From Oscillospiraceae bacterium (GTDB taxonomy: Bacteria; Bacillota; Clostridia; Oscillospirales; Ruminococcaceae), in contig JAFLUJ010000089.1 of assembly GCA_022511485.1 (NCBI GenBank), positions 1 to 7,126 on the forward strand: a stretch of DNA of 7,126 bases. The letters run 5' to 3'. A program made the translations under genes and the position numbers. The notes under the pieces were generated by a model. It had not been told where the DNA came from. It ran no database searches and saw only the letters and a program-made list of their open reading frames with translations. Of the stretch, positions 1 to 6,045 are shown piece after piece. Position 1 is the first letter of the stretch; every line of letters starts with the position of its first letter.

Positions 1-175
1 AATAGACAAAGTCTATTTTTTGAGCCGCCTGAAATAGGCGGCTTGCCAAAACCTATGGTTTTGGCGGGATCAGTATTGAACGGCTTCCTGAGCGGCTGCG
101 CCGCCACAACCTATACATAGTATAGGTTGAATCAAAACATTGATTTGTCAATGTTTTGATTCAGGAATAGTATAA
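1..175. repeat. Compound palindromic intergenic repeat, copy A (left end outside the window)
   Basis: A chain of perfect hairpins fills this gene-free stretch. They are AATAGAC/GTCTATT (1-7/11-17, loop AAA), AGCCGCC/GGCGGCT (23-29/37-43), GCCAAAACC/GGTTTTGGC (45-53/57-65, loop TAT), GCGGC/GCCGC (92-96/100-104), CAACCTATAC/GTATAGGTTG (107-116/120-129, loop ATA) and a 16-bp stem (128-143/148-163, loop TTTG). The block ends with GGAATAGTATAA (164-175), close to the reverse complement of the TAATACTATTCC that opens the copy at 7033. Bases 69-85 match 2879-2895 at 15 of 17 positions, and GGCTGCGCCGCC (94-105) recurs exactly at 7096-7107. No coding region is seen here. I read it as one element with inverted termini whose left terminus lies before base 1. 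The family name and mobility are unknown to me. Confidence 0.8.
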
Positions 176-210
176 TGCGTATTCGCAGATATAACTGCGC
201 TAAAATATTT

Positions 211-217
211 AAAGGGG
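211..217 (+). promoter_or_regulatory. Ribosome binding site that decides the start of the GGDEF-EAL gene
   Basis: AAAGGGG lies 11 bases before ATG 229. The in-frame upstream ATG at 175 has no G-rich site before it and falls on the end of the repeat element, so 229 is preferred. A TATAAT hexamer at 171-176 overlaps the element end, but the nearest -35-like TTGTCA (145-150) is 20 bases away. I therefore do not call a promoter here. Confidence 0.65.
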
Positions 218-228
218 CAATTCTTTAT

Positions 229-2844
229 ATGTCTGAAAAGGTGTCTGTAATACATACAAGCTTTACAAAAAGAATTACATTGTTTATGGTCACATCAATA
301 ATTCTTCTGCTTGTTTGCTTTTGTATTCTCTCATACATACTTACAAGAATGAACGTTGAAAGCAACGCTATGAAAACCATGAATAATACCGGCAGTGTGA
401 TTTCCGGTATGCTTGACGACCATATGAAATCCGCCGCGTCGCAGCTCGATATTATTGCGGAAGACAGCCGTCTGAAAAATTTTGCCGCAGGTCTTAACGC
501 GGCAGGCGGCAGATCGGATGTCAGCAGTCTTCCGGATTTCAGTGAGATCACCGGATTGCTGGATATTATCTGCGACAGGAATAGTAATATAGTTTCTGCA
601 TGGATCATTTCCGAACAGAATGGTATCCTTGCAGGCAACGGGGGAACTGTTCTCTTTCCTGAGGAATACGGTCTGTATGACAAGCATTGGTATGACAATT
701 ATTACTCAGGTAAAATAGGAGGATATACATACATCTGCGATTATTACGATCAGAGTATGCTTACTGAAGATACAGGGATCGTCCCTATTATCGTCCCGGT
801 AAAATATGAGGGGAATGTTTACGCATTCTGCGGTATTGAGGTCAGGGCAGACAGTCTGTTTGAGATATTCTCAAAATATACCTTCAATGATGGAAGCTAT
901 CCTATAGTTTCATCAAACGGAACGATCATATATGATCCCCATACCTCCGATTTTTATGATAAATTTGATCTGGAGGAAATTCCGCTGTCAAATATTGTAA
1001 GTCAGTCTTCATATCTGACAGAGACCGTTGACAGCTATATTTCCGATACTTCCGCATTCTCTGAAAATGGAAACGTGGTATATTATTATCAGAAAACCAG
1101 CAGTGTAAGCGGTCTGAATATCTTTGTACTTTTTGACAGCACTGAAATAAACGGAAGCATATATAAAATATTTATACAGCAGGTACTGATACTTGTATGT
1201 CTGTGTACGCTTATGATGATATTCGTGGTAAATATGCTCCACCGCGAAAGCTCACCGCTGCACGAGATCCGTGACTGCACTTCTGAAATGGCAGACGGCA
1301 ATTACAATTACAGGATCAAAGCTACCGTCAATAACGAGCTTGGAACGGTTGCTTCAAATATAAACAAGGTCTCGGACACAATAAGAGCCAAAAATACGAT
1401 CATTAGCAGCTATAATACGACAGATACCCTTACAGGACTTAATAACCGCAGCACACTGTACGAAAGAATGGACGACATAATCAATACCAGAGAAGAAGGC
1501 AGAAGCCGCTTTGCGGTGATGTTTGTGGATATAGACAACTTCAAATGGCTCAATGAAACTCTGGGGCACAACTACGGAGATGCGGTTCTCAGCTCCTTTG
1601 CGGCAATAATAAGGGATCAGCTTCCTCCGGAGGTATTCATTGCCAGATTCAGCGGAGATGAGTTTGTTATCCTGAAGGAATTTGACACCGAATATTCCGA
1701 AGTTCAGGATCTTATTGAAAATCTTCACAATCGGTTCAACAGACCAATTGAGATACTGAACGACAAGTTCTACATAAAATTTTCCGTAGGCGTATCTATT
1801 TATCCCGACGATGACACTACCTCGGATATGCTTCTGAGAGATGCTGAGCTGGCTCTGAACAGGGCAAAGGAAAGCGGTAAGGACAGAGTAGCATTCTATA
1901 CGAATACTGCTAAAAAGCAGGGAGGACTCGGTAAAGCGGAGATCGCCCGCAATCTTAATGACGCTCTTAAAAACGGAGAGCTGTTCCTGCATTATCAGCC
2001 TATCGTTTCTGCACAGAATTGTGATATTCATGGATTTGAAGTGCTGCTCAGATGGATAAGTCCGGAATTCGGCGTTATCCCTCCGGCTGAATTTGTAAAC
2101 GTGGCAGAGGAAAGCGGCGATATTATCCAGATAGGCACATGGATCTTTGAAAGCGCCTGCCGTACTCTCAAACAGATAAACGAGCAGCTTAATCCCGACA
2201 TTATCATGTCAATAAACGTTTCGCCGGTGCAGCTGAAACGCAGTGATTACATAGATCATATCAAGCAGGTAATTGATATAACTCAGGTCAATCCTAAAAA
2301 TATCCAGCTTGAGATCACAGAAAGCACCCTTGTGGATTTTTCTGACACCAAAAACAATGTTATCAATCAAATAGATGAAATGGGTATCGCCATTGCTCTT
2401 GATGACTTCGGCACCGGATACTCTTCACTTAACTATCTTAAGAATTTCCCTATAAAGTGTCTTAAGATCGACAAGTCCTTTATTGACGAGATCAATAATA
2501 ATCAGCGTGATTACGCTATCACCGACTCCATCATTGATCTGGTCCACAATCTTGGTATACATACTGTAGCAGAGGGCATTGAGACTGTGGGTCAGTATAC
2601 CTTCCTTTCCGAGATGCAGTGCGACTACATTCAGGGCTTCCTTATGAGCAAGCCGCTTAAAGAGGCGGACGCCATTGAGTTCATCAAAAAATATGATGAG
2701 CTTCACAAGCCTGATAAGCGGAAGATGGAGGAAAATGAAAAGAAGCTTGCTGACGAGCGTAAGCAGCGTGAGGAGCGGGAGCACAAGGAGGATAACAAAA
2801 ATGATACTGCTCCGCCTACTGAGGATTTCATTATTTCGAAATAA
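229..2844 (+). CDS. Membrane-anchored Cache-HAMP-GGDEF-EAL cyclic-di-GMP turnover protein
   Basis: Predicted bifunctional or phosphodiesterase-type cyclic-di-GMP enzyme of 871 residues. A membrane segment (about 16-39) is followed by an extracellular region of about 270 residues with dCache-like features (HWYDNYY, then IIVPVKYEG and GIEV), a second membrane segment (about 314-338) and a HAMP-like linker (about 340-392). The GGDEF domain (about 397-555) keeps D434, N442 and D451, but its signature reads SGDEF (475-479). The inhibitory RxxD position reads PPEV. The EAL domain (about 570-820) has the EVL signature with E604, and N663, E695, D725, D726, K746, E782 and Q802, spaced as in active phosphodiesterases; loop DDFGTGYSSL is intact. 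A highly charged tail (about 825-871) follows. I expect phosphodiesterase activity controlled by an external ligand; cyclase activity is less certain. Repeat copies flank the gene on both sides, and its stop codon lies in the downstream one. Confidence 0.93.
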   Translation: MSEKVSVIHTSFTKRITLFMVTSIILLLVCFCILSYILTRMNVESNAMKTMNNTGSVISGMLDDHMKSAASQLDIIAEDSRLKNFAAGLNAAGGRSDVSSLPDFSEITGLLDIICDRNSNIVSAWIISEQNGILAGNGGTVLFPEEYGLYDKHWYDNYYSGKIGGYTYICDYYDQSMLTEDTGIVPIIVPVKYEGNVYAFCGIEVRADSLFEIFSKYTFNDGSYPIVSSNGTIIYDPHTSDFYDKFDLEEIPLSNIVSQSSYLTETVDSYISDTSAFSENGNVVYYYQKTSSVSGLNIFVLFDSTEINGSIYKIFIQQVLILVCLCTLMMIFVVNMLHRESSPLHEIRDCTSEMADGNYNYRIKATVNNELGTVASNINKVSDTIRAKNTIISSYNTTDTLTGLNNRSTLYERMDDIINTREEGRSRFAVMFVDIDNFKWLNETLGHNYGDAVLSSFAAIIRDQLPPEVFIARFSGDEFVILKEFDTEYSEVQDLIENLHNRFNRPIEILNDKFYIKFSVGVSIYPDDDTTSDMLLRDAELALNRAKESGKDRVAFYTNTAKKQGGLGKAEIARNLNDALKNGELFLHYQPIVSAQNCDIHGFEVLLRWISPEFGVIPPAEFVNVAEESGDIIQIGTWIFESACRTLKQINEQLNPDIIMSINVSPVQLKRSDYIDHIKQVIDITQVNPKNIQLEITESTLVDFSDTKNNVINQIDEMGIAIALDDFGTGYSSLNYLKNFPIKCLKIDKSFIDEINNNQRDYAITDSIIDLVHNLGIHTVAEGIETVGQYTFLSEMQCDYIQGFLMSKPLKEADAIEFIKKYDELHKPDKRKMEENEKKLADERKQREEREHKEDNKNDTAPPTEDFIISK

Positions 2845-2933
2845 TACTAATTCTGACAAAATCATGGACTTCTACAGAATTAGTATTGCACGGCTCTTAC
2901 GGCGATACTGCGCCATATAGCCATATAGTATAA
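2842..2933. repeat. Palindromic intergenic repeat, copy B, beginning at the GGDEF-EAL stop codon
   Basis: The stop codon TAA (2842-2844) opens TAATACTAATTC, which resembles the TAATACTATTCC terminus at 7033. A perfect 13-bp inverted repeat follows (2843-2855 and 2875-2887). Its 19-base loop begins ACAAA, so the left side reads GACAAA as in the other copies. Next comes the shared GC block (2888-2914, with GGCG/CGCC at 2901-2904/2911-2914), a tandem CATATAG pair (2914-2920 and 2922-2928) and ATATAGTATAA (2923-2933), which resembles the right terminus of copy A. At about 92 bases this copy is shorter than copy A. No T-run follows the 13-bp hairpin, so it is not an obvious terminator. Confidence 0.75.
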
Positions 2934-2977
2934 AATTAATGCCGGCACTTTGGCAACAAGGTGTCGGCAGAATTTTA
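2931..2977 (+). terminator. Probable terminator hairpin after the GGDEF-EAL gene
   Basis: GCCGGCAC (2941-2948) pairs with GTGTCGGC (2961-2968), with one G-T wobble across a 12-base loop. Outer arms TAAAATT (2931-2937) and AATTTTA (2971-2977) extend the pairing past a small internal loop. The following DNA is AT-rich but has only TTTT, not a long T-run, so termination is plausible rather than certain. It lies in the 182-base gap before the ferredoxin-domain gene and could instead be a leader structure for that gene. Confidence 0.45.
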
Positions 2978-3026
2978 AATAATTAAATTATTTTCTGTCA
3001 AAGGATATAATTGGGGAGGAATACAT

Positions 3027-3728
3027 ATGATAAGGAAAATCATTAAGATCGATGAAGAGAAATGCAATGGCTGCGGAGCTTGCGCTTCTGCTTGTCACGA
3101 GGGAGCTATCCAGATGACAGGCGGAAAGGCTAAGCTCACCCGTGAGGACTACTGCGACGGTCTGGGAGACTGCCTGCCTGCCTGTCCTGCAAATGCCATT
3201 ACTTTTGAAGAAAGGGAAGCTCCCGCTTACGATGAAGCGGCAGTTCTTAAGGCAAAGCAGGAGAAAAGTCCTCAGACGCTTCCCTGCGGATGTCCCGGAA
3301 CTCACGCAAAAGCAATAAACAGGGAGGACACTCCCTGCGATAATGCTGCAATCCATGTAACAAGCCAGCTCAGGCAGTGGCCTGTCCAGATAAAGCTTGT
3401 ACCTGTAAATGCTCCGTATTTTGATAATGCGAATCTGCTTGTTGCCGCTGACTGTACAGCATACGCATACGGAAATTTCCATAACGAATTTATCCGCAAT
3501 CACATTACAGTAGTTGGATGTCCCAAGCTTGACGATGTGGACTATACCGAAAAGCTGACCCAGATCATTGCAAACAACAACATCAAAAGCGTTACCGTTG
3601 CCCGTATGGAAGTTCCATGCTGCGGAGGAATTGAAAATGCCGTGAAGCAGGCGATGCAGACAAGCGGAAAGTTTATCCCATGGAGGGTGGTTGTAATTTC
3701 CACAGACGGAAAGATTTTAGATACATAA
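3027..3728 (+). CDS. Ferredoxin-domain (4Fe-4S) protein with cysteine-rich C-terminal domain
   Basis: Predicted cytosolic iron-sulfur protein of 233 residues, of a type I recall as common in Clostridia and usually named only as a 4Fe-4S binding protein. Residues 1-64 form a bacterial-type ferredoxin fold with C13, C16, C19, C23 in the first motif and C43, C49, C53-P in the second. The second motif has Leu46 where a classical 2[4Fe-4S] ferredoxin has cysteine. The rest is not ferredoxin. It contains PCGCPG (C87, C89), C104, ADC (C143), GCPK (C165) and PCCGG (C198, C199), which could hold another cluster or metal. No membrane segment is seen. The start is supported by GGGGAGGA (3013-3020) six bases before ATG. 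The redox partner and reaction are unknown and no partner enzyme lies nearby. It converges on the downstream minus-strand gene across a shared terminator. Confidence 0.9.
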   Translation: MIRKIIKIDEEKCNGCGACASACHEGAIQMTGGKAKLTREDYCDGLGDCLPACPANAITFEEREAPAYDEAAVLKAKQEKSPQTLPCGCPGTHAKAINREDTPCDNAAIHVTSQLRQWPVQIKLVPVNAPYFDNANLLVAADCTAYAYGNFHNEFIRNHITVVGCPKLDDVDYTEKLTQIIANNNIKSVTVARMEVPCCGGIENAVKQAMQTSGKFIPWRVVVISTDGKILDT

Positions 3729-3731
3729 AGA

Positions 3732-3756
3732 TAATACCGCTTCGCCGATATATCGG
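3732..3756. repeat. Possible minimal relic of the palindromic repeat family
   Basis: Three bases after the ferredoxin-domain stop codon the sequence reads TAATAC, then a short GC block (CGCTTCGCC), then the perfect 12-base palindrome CCGATATATCGG (3745-3756). The order (terminus, GC block, AT-rich palindrome) mirrors copies A-C, but the long GACAAA hairpin is missing. It could be a degenerate copy or chance. Confidence 0.3.
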
Positions 3757-3768
3757 AAAAAATTTTAA

Positions 3769-3811
3769 GAGCCATCAAAAACGCACCCAAACGATGTGTT
3801 TTTGATGGCTC
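3769..3811. terminator. Bidirectional rho-independent terminator between convergent genes
   Basis: A perfect 14-bp stem (GAGCCATCAAAAAC at 3769-3782 with its complement at 3798-3811) can extend by a G-T wobble and a C-G pair to 16 bp. Read on the minus strand, the hairpin is followed by TTAAAATTTTTTC; on the plus strand it is followed by ATAATTTTAAT. It lies 40 bases after the plus-strand ferredoxin-domain gene and 6 bases after the stop codon of the minus-strand GGDEF gene, so it can serve both. Confidence 0.88.
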
Positions 3812-3817
3812 ATAATT

Positions 3818-5707
3818 TTAATCATATCTTGCTCTGCTGCGGACTTCCTTATGATTAGCCTTGTCGGCATACATAAGATTGTCGGACATCTTTATCATCT
3901 CGTCAATAGTAGTTCCCCGGGGATTGTAGCATACGATGCCTATACTTGTCTCCACCTTGTAGGGTCTGCCGCTTACGCTGTTATACCGTTCTATGTACTC
4001 ATCTACACGAGCTTTGAATTCATCTGCATAGGTATCTCCGTTCTGAACCAGACCGGCTACCACAAATTCATCGCCTCCGAAACGGGAGCATATCTCTCCT
4101 TCAACAGCGGCATATTCGAGAGCCATTGCAACTACCTTTATAGCATTGTCGCCTTCGGAATGACCAAAATTGTCATTTATGTATTTCAGACCGTCCAGAT
4201 CGGCGGAAACTATTGCCATTACCGCTTCCGGATTATTCATGGCATTTTCAAAACGGGGAGCAACAAGCTGATAGAAGCCTCGTCTGTTATAAAGCTCTGT
4301 AAGAGTATCGTGGGTGTAAAGACGTTCCATGGCTGTATACATTCTTACATTTCCAAACCCTGTACCGAAAGCCTCGGTTATCTGAGGGATACGCTCGTAG
4401 GCGCTCAGATCCAAAGAATAATTTATACACAAATATCCGAGGGGAACATCAAGATAGTGGATGCAGGAAAATACAAGAGGTGAATTCATATCAATGTACT
4501 TTTCATACTCGGGAGCGATGTCCTTTCTTTCAAACCTGACCACCCGCTGGCTTGGCTCTACCCAGTTTCCTCTGTATACCATAAGCATTTCGTCCGTAAA
4601 GGGTTTATCGCTGCTGTTTCCTACAACGCCGCTTTTGGGATTCAGTGCATCGGTATTCAGACAGCAGTATACATTGTAAAATACCTGATTTCCATGCATA
4701 CTGTCAATGATAAGCTGCGGATTTCTTTTACTGCTTATCGTTGCAAGCAGTCCGGTCATAGACAGGCTGCAGGTCTGATACCAATTGAGACGCGTCTGCA
4801 TATCTGATAATATAGTCGTGGCGTCGATCGCCTTGCGTGCAACGCATCCGCAGGACTGGGAAATAACCATCTCGAAGCTTACTATAGACTCCTTGCGGAC
4901 TTCATTTCCCTTAATATAATTATCAATAGTATCAACGATAAGTCTGGACATTTCACTTTTACTGCTGCGGCAGGTAGTAAGCCTCGGAGTGTGGTATCTT
5001 TCCTCGTCAATACCGTCAAATCCGGAGATCAGCACATCGTCAGGCACGCTGTATCCTTTTTCGTAAAGACATTTGCAGGCGGTCATCGCCATAGTGTCAT
5101 TGCTGCATATGATCGCTTCCGGCAGCTCCTTGCCATCGGCGAGAAACTTCTCCATGACCTCTTTTGTAGGACCTTCCCAGAAATTTCCGTATCCTACGCG
5201 TTCAGGATCGTATGGTATTCCCTGTTCTTCAAGCACTTTTTTATATACGTTAAGACGTTCCTCGGAAAAATCGTTGCCCTCAATACCTGCGATAAAGTTC
5301 ACCTTAGTAAGCTTATGGTCAACGATAATATGTCGGACTATCTTCTCGAAGCAGTCCTTATAGTCGTATTTAACATTGATACAGCCTTCAACATATCTTT
5401 CGACGGCGATGACAGGCTTGTTGTTTTTTCTTGATTTTTCAGCAATAATATCAGCTATCTTATTATCTTTAAGTATCTCACTGAAAATGACTACTCCGTC
5501 AATTTTATCGAAATCCATCAGGTCAAAGATAAATCTTTCGCCAGCATCATTGCGGTCTCCCAATGCAAGGTCGGTATTGGGCTGATAAACAAACAGACTG
5601 AATCCTTTTTCAACAGCACATTTATTCAGTTCACAGAGATATTCAAATGAATGTATATTAAAAGCCTTTGGTATACAAACTGCAATGATTTTTCTGCCGT
5701 TGAACAT
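3818..5707 (-). CDS. Cytosolic LacI-type ligand-binding protein fused to a GGDEF diguanylate cyclase
   Basis: Predicted sugar-responsive diguanylate cyclase of 629 residues. Residues 1-285 match the periplasmic-binding-protein-like core of LacI regulators: DGVVIF (70-75), ICSNDTMA (200-207), VPDDVLISGFDG (221-232) and PRLTTCRSS (241-249). There is no N-terminal helix-turn-helix, signal peptide or membrane segment, so the protein should sense an intracellular ligand and not bind DNA. A conserved-looking SCGC (285-288) ends this part. Residues about 295-455 look like a GAF-type domain and a helical linker, a tentative call. The GGDEF domain (about 463-625) is canonical: D503, N511, D520 and GGDEF at 544-548. 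The inhibitory RxxD position reads VEGE. GGGGGG (5715-5720) stands seven bases before the start codon. The gene is divergent from the fructokinase, which suggests but does not prove a sugar ligand. Confidence 0.92.
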   Translation of the reverse strand: MFNGRKIIAVCIPKAFNIHSFEYLCELNKCAVEKGFSLFVYQPNTDLALGDRNDAGERFIFDLMDFDKIDGVVIFSEILKDNKIADIIAEKSRKNNKPVIAVERYVEGCINVKYDYKDCFEKIVRHIIVDHKLTKVNFIAGIEGNDFSEERLNVYKKVLEEQGIPYDPERVGYGNFWEGPTKEVMEKFLADGKELPEAIICSNDTMAMTACKCLYEKGYSVPDDVLISGFDGIDEERYHTPRLTTCRSSKSEMSRLIVDTIDNYIKGNEVRKESIVSFEMVISQSCGCVARKAIDATTILSDMQTRLNWYQTCSLSMTGLLATISSKRNPQLIIDSMHGNQVFYNVYCCLNTDALNPKSGVVGNSSDKPFTDEMLMVYRGNWVEPSQRVVRFERKDIAPEYEKYIDMNSPLVFSCIHYLDVPLGYLCINYSLDLSAYERIPQITEAFGTGFGNVRMYTAMERLYTHDTLTELYNRRGFYQLVAPRFENAMNNPEAVMAIVSADLDGLKYINDNFGHSEGDNAIKVVAMALEYAAVEGEICSRFGGDEFVVAGLVQNGDTYADEFKARVDEYIERYNSVSGRPYKVETSIGIVCYNPRGTTIDEMIKMSDNLMYADKANHKEVRSRARYD

Positions 5708-5722
5708 TGTTTGACCCCCCTA

Positions 5723-5739
5723 TCCGGTACAGCGCCGGA
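5723..5739 (-). promoter_or_regulatory. Small hairpin in the leader of the LacI-GGDEF gene
   Basis: On the minus strand TCCGG and CCGGA form a 5-bp stem with a 7-base loop, ending two bases before the G-rich ribosome binding site (5714-5721). It is close enough to affect ribosome access, but short enough to be incidental. Confidence 0.3.
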
Positions 5740-5801
5740 ACATTTATTTATTGATTTGGAATTGGTATTGCTTATTAAAAATCAGCATAATATACAATTA
5801 T

Positions 5802-5830
5802 ATTTTATCATAAAATGATTCTATTGTCAA
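5802..5830 (-). promoter_or_regulatory. Sigma-A-type promoter of the LacI-GGDEF gene
   Basis: On the minus strand, TTGACA (5825-5830) is followed after exactly 17 bases by TAAAAT (5802-5807). The -35 is perfect and the -10 differs from TATAAT at one position. A-rich DNA lies upstream of the -35. Transcription would start near 5795, leaving a leader of about 88 bases. Confidence 0.8.
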
Positions 5831-5874
5831 ATTTTTATATTTTCATTATTACACTAAAAAAACTATAATAATTT

Positions 5875-5892
5875 CACACGGTGACTGGTGTG
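5875..5892. promoter_or_regulatory. Candidate operator dyad between the divergent promoters
   Basis: CACAC (5875-5879) and GTGTG (5888-5892) form an inverted repeat with an 8-base spacer. It lies about midway between the minus-strand -35 (5825-5830) and the plus-strand -35 (5928-5933), the usual place for a regulator acting on both. It stands out in otherwise AT-rich DNA. The binding protein is unknown and the short arms could be chance. Confidence 0.3.
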
Positions 5893-5927
5893 GATAAATA
5901 ATGTTACCCTAAATTTCAAAATTTACA

Positions 5928-5956
5928 TTGAAAAAAAATTACATATATGATATAAT
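5928..5956 (+). promoter_or_regulatory. Sigma-A-type promoter of the fructokinase
   Basis: TTGAAA (5928-5933), a 17-base spacer and a perfect TATAAT (5951-5956) precede the kinase. The AT-rich stretch at 5911-5927, with A- and T-tracts just upstream of the -35, could act as an UP element. Transcription would start near 5963, giving a leader of about 83 bases. Confidence 0.82.
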
Positions 5957-5981
5957 AAAAATAATACTATGCTTATGCTGG

Positions 5982-5995
5982 TGTAAAACGGTACA
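5982..5995. promoter_or_regulatory. Possible operator-like dyad in the fructokinase leader
   Basis: TGTA and TACA flank six bases (TGTAAAACGGTACA) about 20 bases past the predicted transcription start. Outer bases resemble LacI/CcpA-type operators, but the CG is off centre, so the match to a catabolite-response element is poor. A partial direct repeat (GGTACAGA 5990-5997, GTTACAGA 6010-6017) lies in the same leader. Confidence 0.2.
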
Positions 5996-6045
5996 GAGGA
6001 AATAAAATCGTTACAGATGATGTGTAATTCAAAGGGGGAAATATA

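Larger units (their letters stand above)
5708..6045. other. Divergent promoter region between the LacI-GGDEF gene and the fructokinase
   Basis: This 338-base gap has no gene. It is very AT-rich and holds one promoter in each direction, a dyad between the two -35 boxes, two short leaders of roughly 85-90 bases, and a TGTA/TACA dyad in the kinase leader. I see no riboswitch, small RNA gene or full repeat element here. A lone TAATACTAT (5962-5970) matches the repeat terminus, but nothing else of the element follows it. Confidence 0.8.

Noticed and set aside
1..175. CRISPR array
   Set aside because: The repeats are inverted hairpins of differing sequence and length, not regularly spaced direct repeats with unique spacers.
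145..176. Promoter TTGTCA/TATAAT for the GGDEF-EAL gene
   Set aside because: The spacer is 20 bases and both boxes lie in repeat hairpin or terminus sequence. It is possible but too weak to call.
175..228. Longer start for the GGDEF-EAL protein at ATG 175
   Set aside because: No ribosome binding site precedes it, it sits on the end of the repeat element, and ATG 229 has AAAGGGG upstream and a typical N-terminus before the first membrane segment.
1354..2031. 225-residue open frame on the minus strand inside the GGDEF-EAL gene
   Set aside because: It is a shadow of a clearly coding plus-strand frame with domain motifs throughout. It has no recognisable domain or ribosome binding site of its own.
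3006..3011. TATAAT just before the ferredoxin-domain gene
   Set aside because: It would start transcription inside or beyond the ribosome binding site at 3013-3020, and no -35 stands at the right distance.
5962..5970. TAATACTAT match to the repeat terminus in the fructokinase leader
   Set aside because: No hairpin, GACAAA loop or GC block follows. A nine-base AT-rich match can arise by chance.
5963..6045. Riboswitch in the fructokinase leader, including cyclic-di-GMP types
   Set aside because: The leader is only about 83 bases, has no stable multi-helix fold by eye, and lacks conserved cyclic-di-GMP aptamer segments.
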